This document shows positions 27,664-36,917 of a stretch of DNA of 64,000 nucleotides, in pieces. This stretch comes from Flavobacterium sp. 1 (GTDB lineage: Bacteria; Bacteroidota; Bacteroidia; Flavobacteriales; Flavobacteriaceae): contig NZ_PGER01000001.1 of the NCBI RefSeq assembly GCF_002797935.1, forward strand, positions 2,356,001 to 2,420,000, written 5' to 3'. The notes beneath the pieces are model-generated. The model searched no databases and was not told the origin of the DNA. It saw only the letters and a list, made by a program, of their open reading frames with translations. A program made the position numbers and the translations under genes. Positions within the stretch are counted from its first letter, which is position 1. The number at the start of each line of letters is the position of its first letter.

Positions 27664-27752
27664 CTTTTTAGCCCCGGTTGAAGTGGAAATCCTTATAAGC
27701 CGGGGTTCGGCTTATAAGATTATAACGAAAAACGGGACTTATGCCTCCAAAA
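27664..27752. repeat. Dispersed intergenic element of the 'TAGCCCCGG...AACGGGA' type
   Basis: The block runs from TAGCCCCGGTTGAAGTGG through AATCCTTATAAGCCGGGG and GGCTTATAAGATTATAACG to AAAACGGGAC. CTTATAAGCC and GGCTTATAAG form a 10-bp inverted repeat inside it, and CCCCGG pairs with CCGGGG. It is GC-richer than its surroundings and has no ORF. I recall similar sequences scattered between genes in Flavobacterium-type genomes; this needs confirmation by search. Confidence 0.6.
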
Positions 27753-27826
27753 ATGCCTAATCTTTCTGCTCCAAAATAATATCGGATTCATTATATTTAC
27801 AAACTGTATAACCCCAAAATTCCCCA

Positions 27827-28714
27827 ATGAATACCATTAAAAAAAAACTTTTTATTATAAGCCTGCTACTTATGATAAATCCTGTATTTGCTCAGATTTC
27901 AGATGAATCCTTAAAAACAAATCCTATGTTGGAGCTGTTTGGTTCTAATGCAAAAACTTTAAGACTAAAAGGAAATGTAAAAGAAATGCAGGAACATAAA
28001 TTTGCAACAGATGTCCAAGGACATACAACAAACGATTCTGCATCAGTGAGCAATCAGTATAAATTTGACTCGAATGGCATTACCGTAGAAATTGAGGAAA
28101 CACTAAGGGATTTACAAACGAAAAAGAGTTTTTTTAGTTATACTAACAAAGGGTTTGTCTCTCATATCGATATTGAAACAACTCTTTTATCAAACGAAAA
28201 AGATACAGCCGTTGTTGAAACTGAAAATACAGCTGAGAAAGATCCTCTTTTTTCTTCAGTAGATTACAAATACGTTCAAAAGAAAAATATTTTATTCAAA
28301 GGAGAAGACTTTATAGAGGGTACGCCCAAAAAAACAACTGCCCGAAAGGAATATTTTTATCATTTTAATGATTATAATCAAATTTTTCAAATAGATTATC
28401 AAACATCAGACTTAGTAGTCAAATACAATTACGATGCTAACGGATTAATAAAAGAATCTTTGACTTTGAAGTCGGGATTGCCATTTTCTAAAAACATTTA
28501 TAAATATGACCGCAACAACAGGCTTATTAACTTTACAACAATTAATTCAGATAATAACACAAAATACCCCAATCAGGAAACGGTTATCTCCTACAAACTT
28601 GATTCTAGCGGAAATGCAATTGAGAAAAAAGTAAAAAACTATCTTTATTCGCCAGAAGGAAACAAGAAATTCAATGAAGGCTATTTATATCTTTATAATT
28701 ACACCTATTTATAG
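27827..28714 (+). CDS. Secreted hypothetical protein with YD-like repeats
   Basis: The 295-residue protein has a signal peptide (LFIISLLLMINPVFAQ). Sequence such as VKYNYDANGLIKESLTL and IYKYDRNNRLINFTTI resembles the YD/RHS-type strand repeats found in many secreted Bacteroidota proteins. There is no catalytic motif and no sorting domain. It is followed by another small secreted protein gene. I do not recognise a defined family. Confidence 0.6.
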   Translation: MNTIKKKLFIISLLLMINPVFAQISDESLKTNPMLELFGSNAKTLRLKGNVKEMQEHKFATDVQGHTTNDSASVSNQYKFDSNGITVEIEETLRDLQTKKSFFSYTNKGFVSHIDIETTLLSNEKDTAVVETENTAEKDPLFSSVDYKYVQKKNILFKGEDFIEGTPKKTTARKEYFYHFNDYNQIFQIDYQTSDLVVKYNYDANGLIKESLTLKSGLPFSKNIYKYDRNNRLINFTTINSDNNTKYPNQETVISYKLDSSGNAIEKKVKNYLYSPEGNKKFNEGYLYLYNYTYL

Positions 28715-28831
28715 TTTTTCATATAAAACCCAGTTTGTATCTTAGCCTAAAATTCAAGAATAAACACTTAACCAACGGTTAAAAAGTAACGCCCTTTGCT
28801 CTTTAATCTTTTTTACAATTAACCTGCATCC

Positions 28832-29275
28832 ATGAAAAATTTCACATTACTGCTTACTGCGCTTGTACTAAGTGCGACTCATTCTTTTGCTCAAATTAAA
28901 ATCACAAAAATCAAGAGCAATGACAAAAACCATTATATAGCTACGGTTATTGGTTATCCGATCACAGGCATATATACGTATGTAAATCAAATCGCACCTA
29001 CAACAATTCTTAATGAAGACGGAACTGGAATTATTCAGAACGAAGACTTAACCAAAGAAAATATCATTTGGGGAATTGAATGTTCCGAATCGGGAATTCC
29101 TATTTTCAAAGAAGGATTCAACAGCGCAACTTATTCCTTTTGGTATAAAAAAAATACTTCGGCAACTTCTAAATCTGCTGATGAAGAGGAGTGGATATTA
29201 CTGCAATTTTCCATTCATTATGACAAAAAGAAAATGTTCATTTCCGGAGAGCGTGTAAAAGAATATATCGAATAA
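28832..29275 (+). CDS. Small secreted hypothetical protein
   Basis: The 147-residue protein has a signal peptide (MKNFTLLLTALVLSATHSFAQ). The mature part has charged beta-type sequence (YTYVNQIAPTTILNEDGTG, EEEWILLQFSIHYDKKKMFI) and no recognisable motif. It is in the same orientation as the preceding secreted protein (118-base gap) and is followed by a strong terminator, so the two may form a unit. Confidence 0.6.
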   Translation: MKNFTLLLTALVLSATHSFAQIKITKIKSNDKNHYIATVIGYPITGIYTYVNQIAPTTILNEDGTGIIQNEDLTKENIIWGIECSESGIPIFKEGFNSATYSFWYKKNTSATSKSADEEEWILLQFSIHYDKKKMFISGERVKEYIE

Positions 29276-29368
29276 TATTCCTAATTCTTTAATCGTCTAT
29301 TATTCTGAAAAACGAAAAATCATCATTTTGAGATAAAGTTTGGATTAATAAAAGCTAATAAATACTAA

Positions 29369-29400
29369 AAAAAGCGTTCATCTAAAAATGAACGCTTTTT
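29369..29400 (+). terminator. Terminator
   Basis: AAAAAGCGTTCA (29369-29380) pairs perfectly with TGAACGCTTTTT (29389-29400). Confidence 0.85.
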
Positions 29401-29520
29401 TTAGTATTAACATAATTAATTAACATGCAATGGCCACAAATGAAAGTCGTTTTCTTATGAAGTATTATTACTACATTTACAATACTCTTTATTTTAAATC
29501 ACTCTTAAAACTTAAAAAGT

Positions 29521-31281
29521 ATGAAAAATAAAACTTTTAGAATCGGAATATGTATGGCGGGTGCAGTCTCAGCGGGTGCTTATACTGCAGGTGTAATGGA
29601 TTATTTAATGGAAGCTTTGAGCGAATGGGAAGAAAAAAAAGGACAGCTAGATATACCCACTCACAAGGTAGTGATACCAATAATGGGAGGAGCTTCGGCT
29701 GGCGGAATGACGTCTTTATTAACTGCCAGTACGATAAACAACGAAATCAAACCAGTTCCTTTGCCTAATAAAACAAATCTTCTTGACGAACATCCCGAAA
29801 ACAAACTCTATCATAGTTGGGTTGACTTGGTAGACAAAGATATGTTTCTAAAAATACTGGATACATCAGACATTTCATCTGGTAATGTAGTATCGCTGCT
29901 CAACTCCAATTTTATAGATGATATTGCAACAAAGATGATACAATCTGATATAAAACAATGGAAAACAACACCTTCCTTTTTTGAAATGCCCGTAAAAATA
30001 TTTACTACGCTTTCTAATCTAAACGGATTCAATTACAACACTAATTTTAACGGAGGAATTCGAAAAGAAAAATACAATATGGCGGTTCATAATGACTATG
30101 CCTGTTTTGAGCTTTATGACGAAAACACACAAACTCCTCAAACACCAGGCTGGATGCCTTTGAATTTCAAAACCGGAGCTTTTATACAAACGGCACAAGA
30201 TGCTGCAATGGCTACTGGCGCATTTCCCGTAGGTCTAAAATCCAGAATTCTGGAAAGAGAATCTTCTTATGTAAATACTATTCCATGGCTCAAAGATATT
30301 TTCCAAAATACTCCTATTAATCAAAATAAGGTAAAAACACTCAATGTTGATGGAGGAATGATTAATAACGAGCCTTTCGAGAAAGTAAGATATTTGCTTG
30401 ACGAAATTACAATAGAGCAAAGAAGCGCCAAATATAATGCTCTGAATAAAGATGAAAGACAAGAGTTTCTTAATGAGGTTAACTCTCTTCACAAAAACTT
30501 TGAAAATACAATCTTAATGATTGATCCATTCCCAAGTCAAGATAAAATAGAAGAATTTAATTACAGCCAAAATATAACAAATATTATTTCTGAAACCTTT
30601 TCGGCAATGACAGCTCAGATGCGAGCAAAACCAATAAATTACCGCAGTGTAATGCAACTGGATGATGCCAGTCAATATATAATTTCTCCTTCCCGAAAAA
30701 GAGAAGATACAGATGGCGCATACAAAGATTTTTTTGGAGAAAAAGCAATTGCTTGTGGGGCAATGGGCGGATTTGGTGGTTTTTTGAATAAAGAATTTAG
30801 AATTCATGACTACTTTTTAGGAAAATACAATTGCGAAATATTTTTGAGAAAGTATTTTACAATTCCGGAAGATGCATTACTGGCAAACCAAATATTTGCA
30901 GAAGGTTACAGCGGTATTGATAAAAGTAAATATGCTGTTATAGATGCCGATGGAAAAAAAAGCTACCCAATTATACCCGTTTTTAAGCCCGAAGCAGCAC
31001 CAGATACTTTTCCCATACCTACTTTTTCCTGTGGTGGTAATTGGCCAAAAATATCCGAAGATTTCATCAACGGATATAAAAATCCAATAAAAAACAGAGC
31101 CGAAAAAATCATATTAAATATTGTAAAGCTAAGTTCGACAACTCTTTTCTTTTTAAAAGTTGGTTCTTTTGTAATACTCAATAAAATAATATGGAAAAAA
31201 GTGGCTAACTCAATTAAGGATTCTCTTTATAAATCGAATTTAATAAACAATTATTCTCCAAATCGAGAAGAAACATATTAA
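29521..31281 (+). CDS. Patatin-like phospholipase
   Basis: The 586-residue protein has the patatin catalytic dyad: nucleophile Ser in GGASAGGMTS (about residue 60) and Asp in NVDGGMINNEPF (about 283). The N-terminal strand has GICMAGAVSAGAYTAGVMDY, where the oxyanion loop (usually G-G-G-x-R/K) is altered to AGAVSAG. A hydrophobic stretch near the C-terminus (SSTTLFFLKVGSFVILN) may contact membrane. The length and central insert are typical of the large bacterial patatin family. It is probably a lipid acyl hydrolase; the substrate is unknown. It precedes an acyl-CoA ligase gene. Confidence 0.82.
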   Translation: MKNKTFRIGICMAGAVSAGAYTAGVMDYLMEALSEWEEKKGQLDIPTHKVVIPIMGGASAGGMTSLLTASTINNEIKPVPLPNKTNLLDEHPENKLYHSWVDLVDKDMFLKILDTSDISSGNVVSLLNSNFIDDIATKMIQSDIKQWKTTPSFFEMPVKIFTTLSNLNGFNYNTNFNGGIRKEKYNMAVHNDYACFELYDENTQTPQTPGWMPLNFKTGAFIQTAQDAAMATGAFPVGLKSRILERESSYVNTIPWLKDIFQNTPINQNKVKTLNVDGGMINNEPFEKVRYLLDEITIEQRSAKYNALNKDERQEFLNEVNSLHKNFENTILMIDPFPSQDKIEEFNYSQNITNIISETFSAMTAQMRAKPINYRSVMQLDDASQYIISPSRKREDTDGAYKDFFGEKAIACGAMGGFGGFLNKEFRIHDYFLGKYNCEIFLRKYFTIPEDALLANQIFAEGYSGIDKSKYAVIDADGKKSYPIIPVFKPEAAPDTFPIPTFSCGGNWPKISEDFINGYKNPIKNRAEKIILNIVKLSSTTLFFLKVGSFVILNKIIWKKVANSIKDSLYKSNLINNYSPNREETY

Positions 31282-31432
31282 AGACAGGAAAAAACAGCTT
31301 CTTTTGTTAATTTAAAGAAATCGATTTCGTTGATTACCAATATTGTAATTATATTAATCATAATTAATTCTTGGAAAATAAAAAATATTATTAATTTTTA
31401 TTTAATTTGCGATACAATTTAATAATCACCTA

Positions 31433-33211
31433 ATGATAACGATTACCCGTCTCTTTGATTTTCCATACTACCAGCTTGAAAATTACAACAAACCAGATGC
31501 TTTAGTAACAAAGCAAGATGGTCTTTGGGTGAAAACATCAACCCAAGAATATATCGACAAGGCCAATGCTGTTTCTAGGGCATTGCTAAGAATGGGCATT
31601 CAAAAAAATGATAAGGTCGCAATCATTTCCAGCAATAATAGAACGGAGTGGCATATCATTGATACTGGTGTTTTACAGACTGGTGCACAAAACGTTCCCA
31701 TATACCCAACTATCACCGAGGAAGATTATGAGTATATTCTAAATCATTCGGAAGCGATGTACGTATTCGTTTCGGATATCGAAGTATCCAATAAAGTAAA
31801 CAATATAAGAGCCAATGTACCTTCACTGAAAGAGATTTATTCTTTTAATAAAATAGAAGGATGCAAAAACTGGAATGAAATATTACAGCTAGGCGAAGAC
31901 ACCAGCAACCAAGCTGATGTTGAAAATCGAAAAAACAATGTAAATCCAGAAGATTTAGCGACAATCATTTATACCTCGGGAACAACAGGAAGACCAAAAG
32001 GAGTTATGTTATCTCATAAAAATATTGTCTCAAATGTTTTGGACAGTGCCGACAGAATCCCTTTTGATCCAGGTGTAAGCCGTGCTTTGAGCTTCTTGCC
32101 TATTTGTCATATTTATGAACGAATGGTAACTTATATTTATCAGTTTTATGGATGTTCCATTTATTTTGGCGAATCCATCGAAAAAATATCCGATAATATT
32201 AAAGAAGTAAGACCATCGGTAATGACTGGTGTTCCAAGACTTATTGAGAAAGTTTACGAAAAAATTATTGCCAAAGGCACTGAGCTTACTGGAATCAAAA
32301 AGAAGCTTTTCTTTTGGGCTGTTCAAGTAGGTTTAAAATACGAACCTTACGGCGTTAATGGATTTTGGTATGAACTGCAGTTAAAACTAGCCAGAAAACT
32401 AATTTTCAGTAAATGGAAAACAGGTTTAGGCGGAAAATTAGATTTAATTGTAAACGGAAGTGCAGCACTGCAGCCAAGATTAGCCAGAATTTTTGCAGCA
32501 GCAGAAATATACATTATGGAAGGATACGGATTATCTGAAACTTCACCAGTAATATCTGTAAATGATTTTAGAAACAAAGGCTTTAAAATAGGAACTGCCG
32601 GAAAAATCATTAATAATGTTGAAGTAAAAATTGCCGAAGACGGCGAAATTCTCTGCAAAGGTCCCAATGTAATGATGGGATATTACAAAGATCCAGAAAA
32701 AACTGCCGAAGCCATAATTGATGGTTACTTTCATACGGGAGATATTGGAAACGTTGATAAAGATGGATTTTTATCGATTACCGACAGAAAGAAAGAAATG
32801 TTCAAAACTTCGGGAGGAAAATATATTGCTCCGCAGCTTATCGAAAATACCATGAAGCAATCTCGTTTCATTGAACAGATTATGGTTATTGGCGATGGCG
32901 AAAAAATGCCTGGCGCATTCATACAGCCTAGCTTTGAATTTGTAAAAGAATGGGCTAAACTACACGGAATTGATGCTGGAAAAACCAATGAGGAAATCAT
33001 TTCCAATCCAAAAGTAATTGCCCGTATTCAAGAAGAAATTGATCATTTAAACACTAAATTTGGTAATTGGGAACAAATCAAACGTTTCGAATTAACACCA
33101 GACGTTTGGTCAATAAATGGCGGACACCTTACTCCTACTTTAAAATTAAAACGAAAAATCATCAAAGAAATCTATAAAGATCTTTATGCCAAAATATACA
33201 GTCATTCTTGA
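31433..33211 (+). CDS. Long-chain fatty acid--CoA ligase (AMP-forming)
   Basis: The 592-residue ANL-family enzyme has P-loop motif TIIYTSGTTGRPKGVMLSH (about 178-196), LSFLPICHIYERM, EGYGLSETSP, the hinge/ATP Asp in DGYFHTGDIG and TDRKKEMFKTSGGKYIAPQ with the C-terminal Lys near the end. The pattern is that of FAA1/FadD15-type long-chain synthetases. It activates fatty acids for beta-oxidation or lipid synthesis. It follows the patatin gene by 151 bases, an understandable pairing of acyl release and activation. Confidence 0.92.
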   Translation: MITITRLFDFPYYQLENYNKPDALVTKQDGLWVKTSTQEYIDKANAVSRALLRMGIQKNDKVAIISSNNRTEWHIIDTGVLQTGAQNVPIYPTITEEDYEYILNHSEAMYVFVSDIEVSNKVNNIRANVPSLKEIYSFNKIEGCKNWNEILQLGEDTSNQADVENRKNNVNPEDLATIIYTSGTTGRPKGVMLSHKNIVSNVLDSADRIPFDPGVSRALSFLPICHIYERMVTYIYQFYGCSIYFGESIEKISDNIKEVRPSVMTGVPRLIEKVYEKIIAKGTELTGIKKKLFFWAVQVGLKYEPYGVNGFWYELQLKLARKLIFSKWKTGLGGKLDLIVNGSAALQPRLARIFAAAEIYIMEGYGLSETSPVISVNDFRNKGFKIGTAGKIINNVEVKIAEDGEILCKGPNVMMGYYKDPEKTAEAIIDGYFHTGDIGNVDKDGFLSITDRKKEMFKTSGGKYIAPQLIENTMKQSRFIEQIMVIGDGEKMPGAFIQPSFEFVKEWAKLHGIDAGKTNEEIISNPKVIARIQEEIDHLNTKFGNWEQIKRFELTPDVWSINGGHLTPTLKLKRKIIKEIYKDLYAKIYSHS

Positions 33212-33236
33212 TAGCTCTCTTTATAATTAAAACCTT

Positions 33237-33265
33237 AAAGTCCTGATATTCATTATCGGGACTTT
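33237..33265 (+). terminator. Terminator after the acyl-CoA ligase gene
   Basis: AAAGTCCTGATA pairs with TATCGGGACTTT around TTCAT, with one G-T pair, followed by T residues. Confidence 0.8.
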
Positions 33266-33341
33266 TTGTATTTAAAAACTTCTTATCTTCACTATTAATT
33301 AGAAAAGAGCTTCATGCAAAGATTTTAATGAATCAGTCCCT

Positions 33342-33395
33342 CGCAAAGACGCAAAGTTTAAAACCGTTTTCTTTGCGTCTTTGCGCCTTTGCGAG
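33342..33395. repeat. Dispersed 'CGCAAAGACGCAAAG' repeat
   Basis: CGCAAAGACGCAAAG (33342-33356) is perfectly inverted at 33371-33385, with an extra CCTTTGCGAG after it. It belongs to the same family as 5525-5640. Confidence 0.65.
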
Positions 33396-33440
33396 AAAAA
33401 AAACACTGTATGAAAACTAGCCGTTAAAAAAAATCCACTT

Positions 33441-34490
33441 ATGAAACTCAAAATCAACCTTATCCTATTCATCAGCCTGTTTTTAATTGTGGGCTGTAAA
33501 GAAAAAACCGAGGATGCCATCAAAGCAAATTATCTGGATTTCTCCAAAAGAGACGATCAGTTTACCGGCGGTATCAAAATGATTCCGATAACCACTCCCA
33601 AAGGAACTTTCAAAGTTTGGACAAAAACCATGGGAAACAATCCAACCATTAAAGTGTTATTGCTTCACGGAGGTCCCGGTCTCACGCACGAGCTTTATGA
33701 GTCATTTGACGGCTATTTCCCGAACGAAAGCATTGAATACATCTACTATGACCAGTTAGGTTCTTATTACAGCGATCAGCCGAATGACAACAGCCTGTGG
33801 ACAAACGAACGATTTGTTGAAGAAGTAGAACAGGTTCGAAAAGCATTAGGCTGCGACAATACCAATTTTTACGTTCTAGGACAATCCTGGGGCGGAATTC
33901 TCGCTATGGAATACGCCTTGAAATACCAAAAGAATCTCAAAGGACTGATTATTTCCAACATGATGGCCAGTGCGAAAGCTTACAACAAATATGCCGATGA
34001 AGTTCTTGGTCCAAAACTTCCAAAAGCTGTTTTTGACCAAATAAAAACATTTGAAAAAAACAAAGATTACACCAATCCAAAATACACCGAACTGCTTTTT
34101 AAATACTACTACACCGAACACATTTTGAGAATGCCTCTTGAAAAATGGCCGGAGTCAATAAACAGAGCTTTCAAGCACATCAACGCGAATGTATATGTGT
34201 ATATGCAGGGGCCGAGTGAATTTGGAATTACAGGAGATGCCACTTTAAAAGATTGGGACGTCACTGCCCGACTCAAAACTATTACTGTTCCAACTTTAGT
34301 CATTGGAGCCAAACATGACACCATGGATCCAAAACACATGGAATGGATGTCCCGTGAAGTGCAAAATGGACGATTTTTATTTTGCCCGAACGGAAGCCAC
34401 CTTTCGCAATATGATGACCAAAAAAACTATTTTAAAGGCGTGATTCAGTTTTTGAGAGATGTGGATAATGGGGAATTTAAGAAGGGTTGA
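33441..34490 (+). CDS. Proline iminopeptidase-family alpha/beta hydrolase lipoprotein
   Basis: The 349-residue protein has a lipoprotein signal (FISLFLIVGCK). The hydrolase motifs are LLLHGGPGLTHELY (oxyanion HGGPG), nucleophile GQSWGG (about 152), Asp in AKHDTMDP and His in NGSHLSQYD. HGGPG plus GQSWGG is the proline iminopeptidase (S33) pattern. It is attached to a membrane facing the periplasm. A diverged second copy of its last 16 or so codons occurs at 36064-36132 beyond an ATPase gene. Confidence 0.85.
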   Translation: MKLKINLILFISLFLIVGCKEKTEDAIKANYLDFSKRDDQFTGGIKMIPITTPKGTFKVWTKTMGNNPTIKVLLLHGGPGLTHELYESFDGYFPNESIEYIYYDQLGSYYSDQPNDNSLWTNERFVEEVEQVRKALGCDNTNFYVLGQSWGGILAMEYALKYQKNLKGLIISNMMASAKAYNKYADEVLGPKLPKAVFDQIKTFEKNKDYTNPKYTELLFKYYYTEHILRMPLEKWPESINRAFKHINANVYVYMQGPSEFGITGDATLKDWDVTARLKTITVPTLVIGAKHDTMDPKHMEWMSREVQNGRFLFCPNGSHLSQYDDQKNYFKGVIQFLRDVDNGEFKKG

Positions 34491-34586
34491 ATAATCTGAA
34501 TGTTGATAGAAATATAAAAATGTCCTGAATTGGGACGCTTTTGATTTGTCAATTCACAAATTAACTCCCAATATTTATATACGATT

Positions 34587-35918
34587 TTAAATGTTTGCTA
34601 ATTTATTTTTAATGTTTAGTCCTATGGCATATATGGGTATTATTTTAATTTTATCCAAGCTTCCAAAATTCTCCAAAGAAGTCCTGATACCATAATTTGA
34701 TTGCTTTTCCTCCAAGAACTTATACATACTTTGCATAGCTCCTTTTGTACCCGATTTTACTTCGATTGGGATAATTTCCGTTTCTTTTTGAATAACATAA
34801 TCTACTTCGGCTTGGCTATTTTTTGATTCACGCTGCCAATAATACAAATCTGTTTTTATATAACAAGATTCACTTTTAAACAATTCTAATCCTACATGTA
34901 GTTCAGCAATATTCCCTCTGTTTATTGCTTTGAATTCGTCTTCTAATAATAAATTTGAAATATTCAAACCTAACATTCTCTGAAAAATTCCAGTGTCAAA
35001 AATTAAAATTTTTCTCATTTTTGAGTTTATTTCTGCGCCTAATGGAATTCCGTTACTAGCAGAATGTGTCACAAAATATATCAATCCCGCCAATCTTAAA
35101 AGTTCTAAAATTTCTTTTATTTGAACATTGTTAAGTGTTGCATTAGGATAACTATATCTAAACTTGTTTCCTACTTGTTGCACAATTGTACTAAAAACTT
35201 CTCTAATTCTATTACTTGAAATTCTGTTTTTGTATTTAGCAAAATCGGCTTCAATAGATAGAATTAAATCATCTAAAACTCTTTGCACCTCCAATAGATC
35301 TCCATTTTGTATATACGATTTAACTACCTCCGGCATTCCTCCTATAATTAGAAATTTTTTAAAATACATCTGGAGTTTTCTATGATACAGCTCTGGGAAC
35401 TCCTTTTCACAACCTGCTTTTTTTAGCACTTCCAATAATTGCATTTCATTATTTGCTATTAAAAATTCAGTAAATGAAAAAGGATAAACAAAAATAGACC
35501 GAACACGGCCAACGCCAAATGACGGAATCTCAGACAAAGCAAATTCTATCAATGAGCCAGTTGCTATAACGTGAAGATTTGGCATTTTTTCATAAAAATA
35601 CCGCAATGATGAAATTGCTGGAATACAACTTTGAATTTCATCAAAAAAAAGCAGCGTTTTATTCTCAATTATTGGTGTTTGTGCAAATACAGATAATTGT
35701 TCACAAATAGAAACAGGATTCAAACCGTTTTTGAACACTTCAACTAATTCTGGATTTTCATCAAAATTTATCTCTACAAAATATTCGAACTTTAAACCTA
35801 AGTTTCGAACCAAAGATGATTTCCCCACTTGTCTTGCTCCTCTTAAAATCAAAGGTTTTTTTTTAGAATCTTTCATCCAAAGTTCTAATTCAGCATCAAT
35901 CTCTCTTTTTAAATACAT
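34587..35918 (-). CDS. AAA-family ATPase with C-terminal DUF4143
   Basis: The 443-residue protein has Walker A LRGARQVGKSSLVR (about 25-38), Walker B LLFFDEIQSC, sensor VIATGSLIEFAL, followed by a winged-helix DUF4143 region with a nuclease-like end (YWQRESKNSQAEVDYVIQ ... IIPIEVKSGTKG: the E-x-D...E-x-K arrangement of PD-(D/E)xK folds). These ATPases are common accessory genes, often in variable loci; the role is unclear. It lies between the iminopeptidase gene and a displaced copy of that gene's 3' end, indicating insertion. Confidence 0.85.
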   Translation of the reverse strand: MYLKREIDAELELWMKDSKKKPLILRGARQVGKSSLVRNLGLKFEYFVEINFDENPELVEVFKNGLNPVSICEQLSVFAQTPIIENKTLLFFDEIQSCIPAISSLRYFYEKMPNLHVIATGSLIEFALSEIPSFGVGRVRSIFVYPFSFTEFLIANNEMQLLEVLKKAGCEKEFPELYHRKLQMYFKKFLIIGGMPEVVKSYIQNGDLLEVQRVLDDLILSIEADFAKYKNRISSNRIREVFSTIVQQVGNKFRYSYPNATLNNVQIKEILELLRLAGLIYFVTHSASNGIPLGAEINSKMRKILIFDTGIFQRMLGLNISNLLLEDEFKAINRGNIAELHVGLELFKSESCYIKTDLYYWQRESKNSQAEVDYVIQKETEIIPIEVKSGTKGAMQSMYKFLEEKQSNYGIRTSLENFGSLDKIKIIPIYAIGLNIKNKLANI

Positions 35919-35938
35919 CTTAACTCTTTTTTATTTAG

Positions 35939-36036
35939 CAAATATATACCATTTAATAAAAATCCAAACCAATAAATAGTATAAAATAACAAAAATCCAA
36001 ATCAATAATTACTCTAAAACGATAAAAATCCAAATC
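35939..36036 (-). promoter_or_regulatory. ATPase promoter with three 33-bp-spaced repeats
   Basis: On the minus strand TATATTTG (35946-35939) is a perfect -7 element 21 bases before the ATPase start. Behind it AAAAATCCAAAYC occurs at 35958-35970, 35991-36003 and 36024-36036, spaced exactly 33 bp, about three helical turns. This looks like a cooperative binding site array for a regulator, possibly the ATPase itself. Confidence 0.55.
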
Positions 36037-36063
36037 GAAAATGGATTTTATAATTATTTACTC

Positions 36064-36132
36064 CCTGAAACAACAGTCAAGAGAATTCAGTTCTTGAGAG
36101 ATGTGGATAGCGGAGGTTTTATGAAAGGATGA
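36064..36132 (+). pseudogene. Displaced 3' end of the proline iminopeptidase-like gene
   Basis: The plus strand reads RIQFLRDVDSGGFMKG and a stop at 36130, matching the intact gene's end VIQFLRDVDNGEFKKG. Upstream codons (PETTVK) align weakly with the preceding residues. There is no start, and the sequence before 36064 is the ATPase promoter region. The IS element begins 10 bases after the stop. Confidence 0.78.
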
Positions 36133-36156
36133 ATATAACTAGAGTATGTTTTGGAA

Positions 36157-36420
36157 TCATATTTTATTGATAATAAATGATATAAAAGCAATTTGCAACA
36201 TTGCTTCGGCTGAAAGTATAGTTTTTTCGACTTCTCGGAACAATCTTCGTCTAAAATTGAGCCATCCAAAGCTTCTCTCTACCTGCCAGCGATTCTTTTC
36301 AGGAATAAATCCTGCACTTGATTCTGGTCTTTGTGCTATTTCAACTTCCCATTTATAAGTATCTTCTACATATTGGCAAAAGGTGTTTTTATACCCATTG
36401 TCTGCTGCTATTTTTTCAAC
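36157..36420 (-). CDS. IS5-family transposase, C-terminal frame (OrfB)
   Basis: Read in the -1 frame after a G-AAAAAA run, the minus strand gives KIAADNGYKNTFCQYVEDTY, then AQRPESSAGFIPEKNRWQVE, then RSFGWLNFRRRL and a stop at 36157-36159. The catalytic Glu is in VERSFGWL, with the RRR of the DDE-type C-terminal signature. It has no start codon of its own and is expected as a fusion with OrfA by ribosomal frameshifting. Confidence 0.8.
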   Translation of the reverse strand, partial: VEKIAADNGYKNTFCQYVEDTYKWEVEIAQRPESSAGFIPEKNRWQVERSFGWLNFRRRLFREVEKTILSAEAMLQIAFISFIINKI

Positions 36421-36917
36421 CTAGAGACTTTACCTTTTAATAAATCAATAGCTAAAATTCCGCTTTGATTATCCGAAATATTTGCCCCTGTAACCTTGAT
36501 TGCCAAAGGTAATCCTAGCTTGTCTACCAAAATAGTCCGCTTTCTGCCATTAATCTTTTTACCACCATCAATTCCTATTTCTTCGCTCACGAATTGAACA
36601 GTTTTAACAGATTGACTATCAATTACTAGCAAACTAGGCGTTGCTTCTCTATCTTGGCGTTTTCTCTCAAAAACTACTAGTGCATCTAGTAATTCTTCCC
36701 AAATTCCACGTAGTTTAAATTGCGTAAAATGATAAAATACAGTTTGCCAAGGTGGATATTTACTATCTAAATTACGCCACTGACAACCTGTGGCATTTAT
36801 CCAAAAAATGGCATTTACAATAACTTGTAAATTATGTTTTCGTTTCCTTTGGTCGTTAATTATTTTAGCTATAAATTGCCATTGAGAATCGGTTAATTCA
36901 CTAAAGTGGGTTTTCAT
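36408..36917 (-). CDS. IS5-family transposase, N-terminal frame (OrfA)
   Basis: The 169-residue frame begins FSELTDSQWQFIAKII (DUF4096-type N-terminus) and continues with WINATGCQWRNL and the first catalytic Asp in VIDSQSVKT and the second in ILVDKLGLPL. It ends SRLKK-stop immediately after GAAAAAAT, a slippery run that puts translation into the OrfB frame by a -1 shift. An ordinary disabling frameshift is the alternative. Confidence 0.82.
   Translation of the reverse strand: MKTHFSELTDSQWQFIAKIINDQRKRKHNLQVIVNAIFWINATGCQWRNLDSKYPPWQTVFYHFTQFKLRGIWEELLDALVVFERKRQDREATPSLLVIDSQSVKTVQFVSEEIGIDGGKKINGRKRTILVDKLGLPLAIKVTGANISDNQSGILAIDLLKGKVSRLKK

Noticed and set aside
36408..36420. Transposase frameshift as plain pseudogene
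   Set aside because: The break is at a G-A6 run with both frames otherwise intact, and two-frame transposases are normal for this IS5 subgroup; programmed frameshifting is the simpler reading, though not proven.
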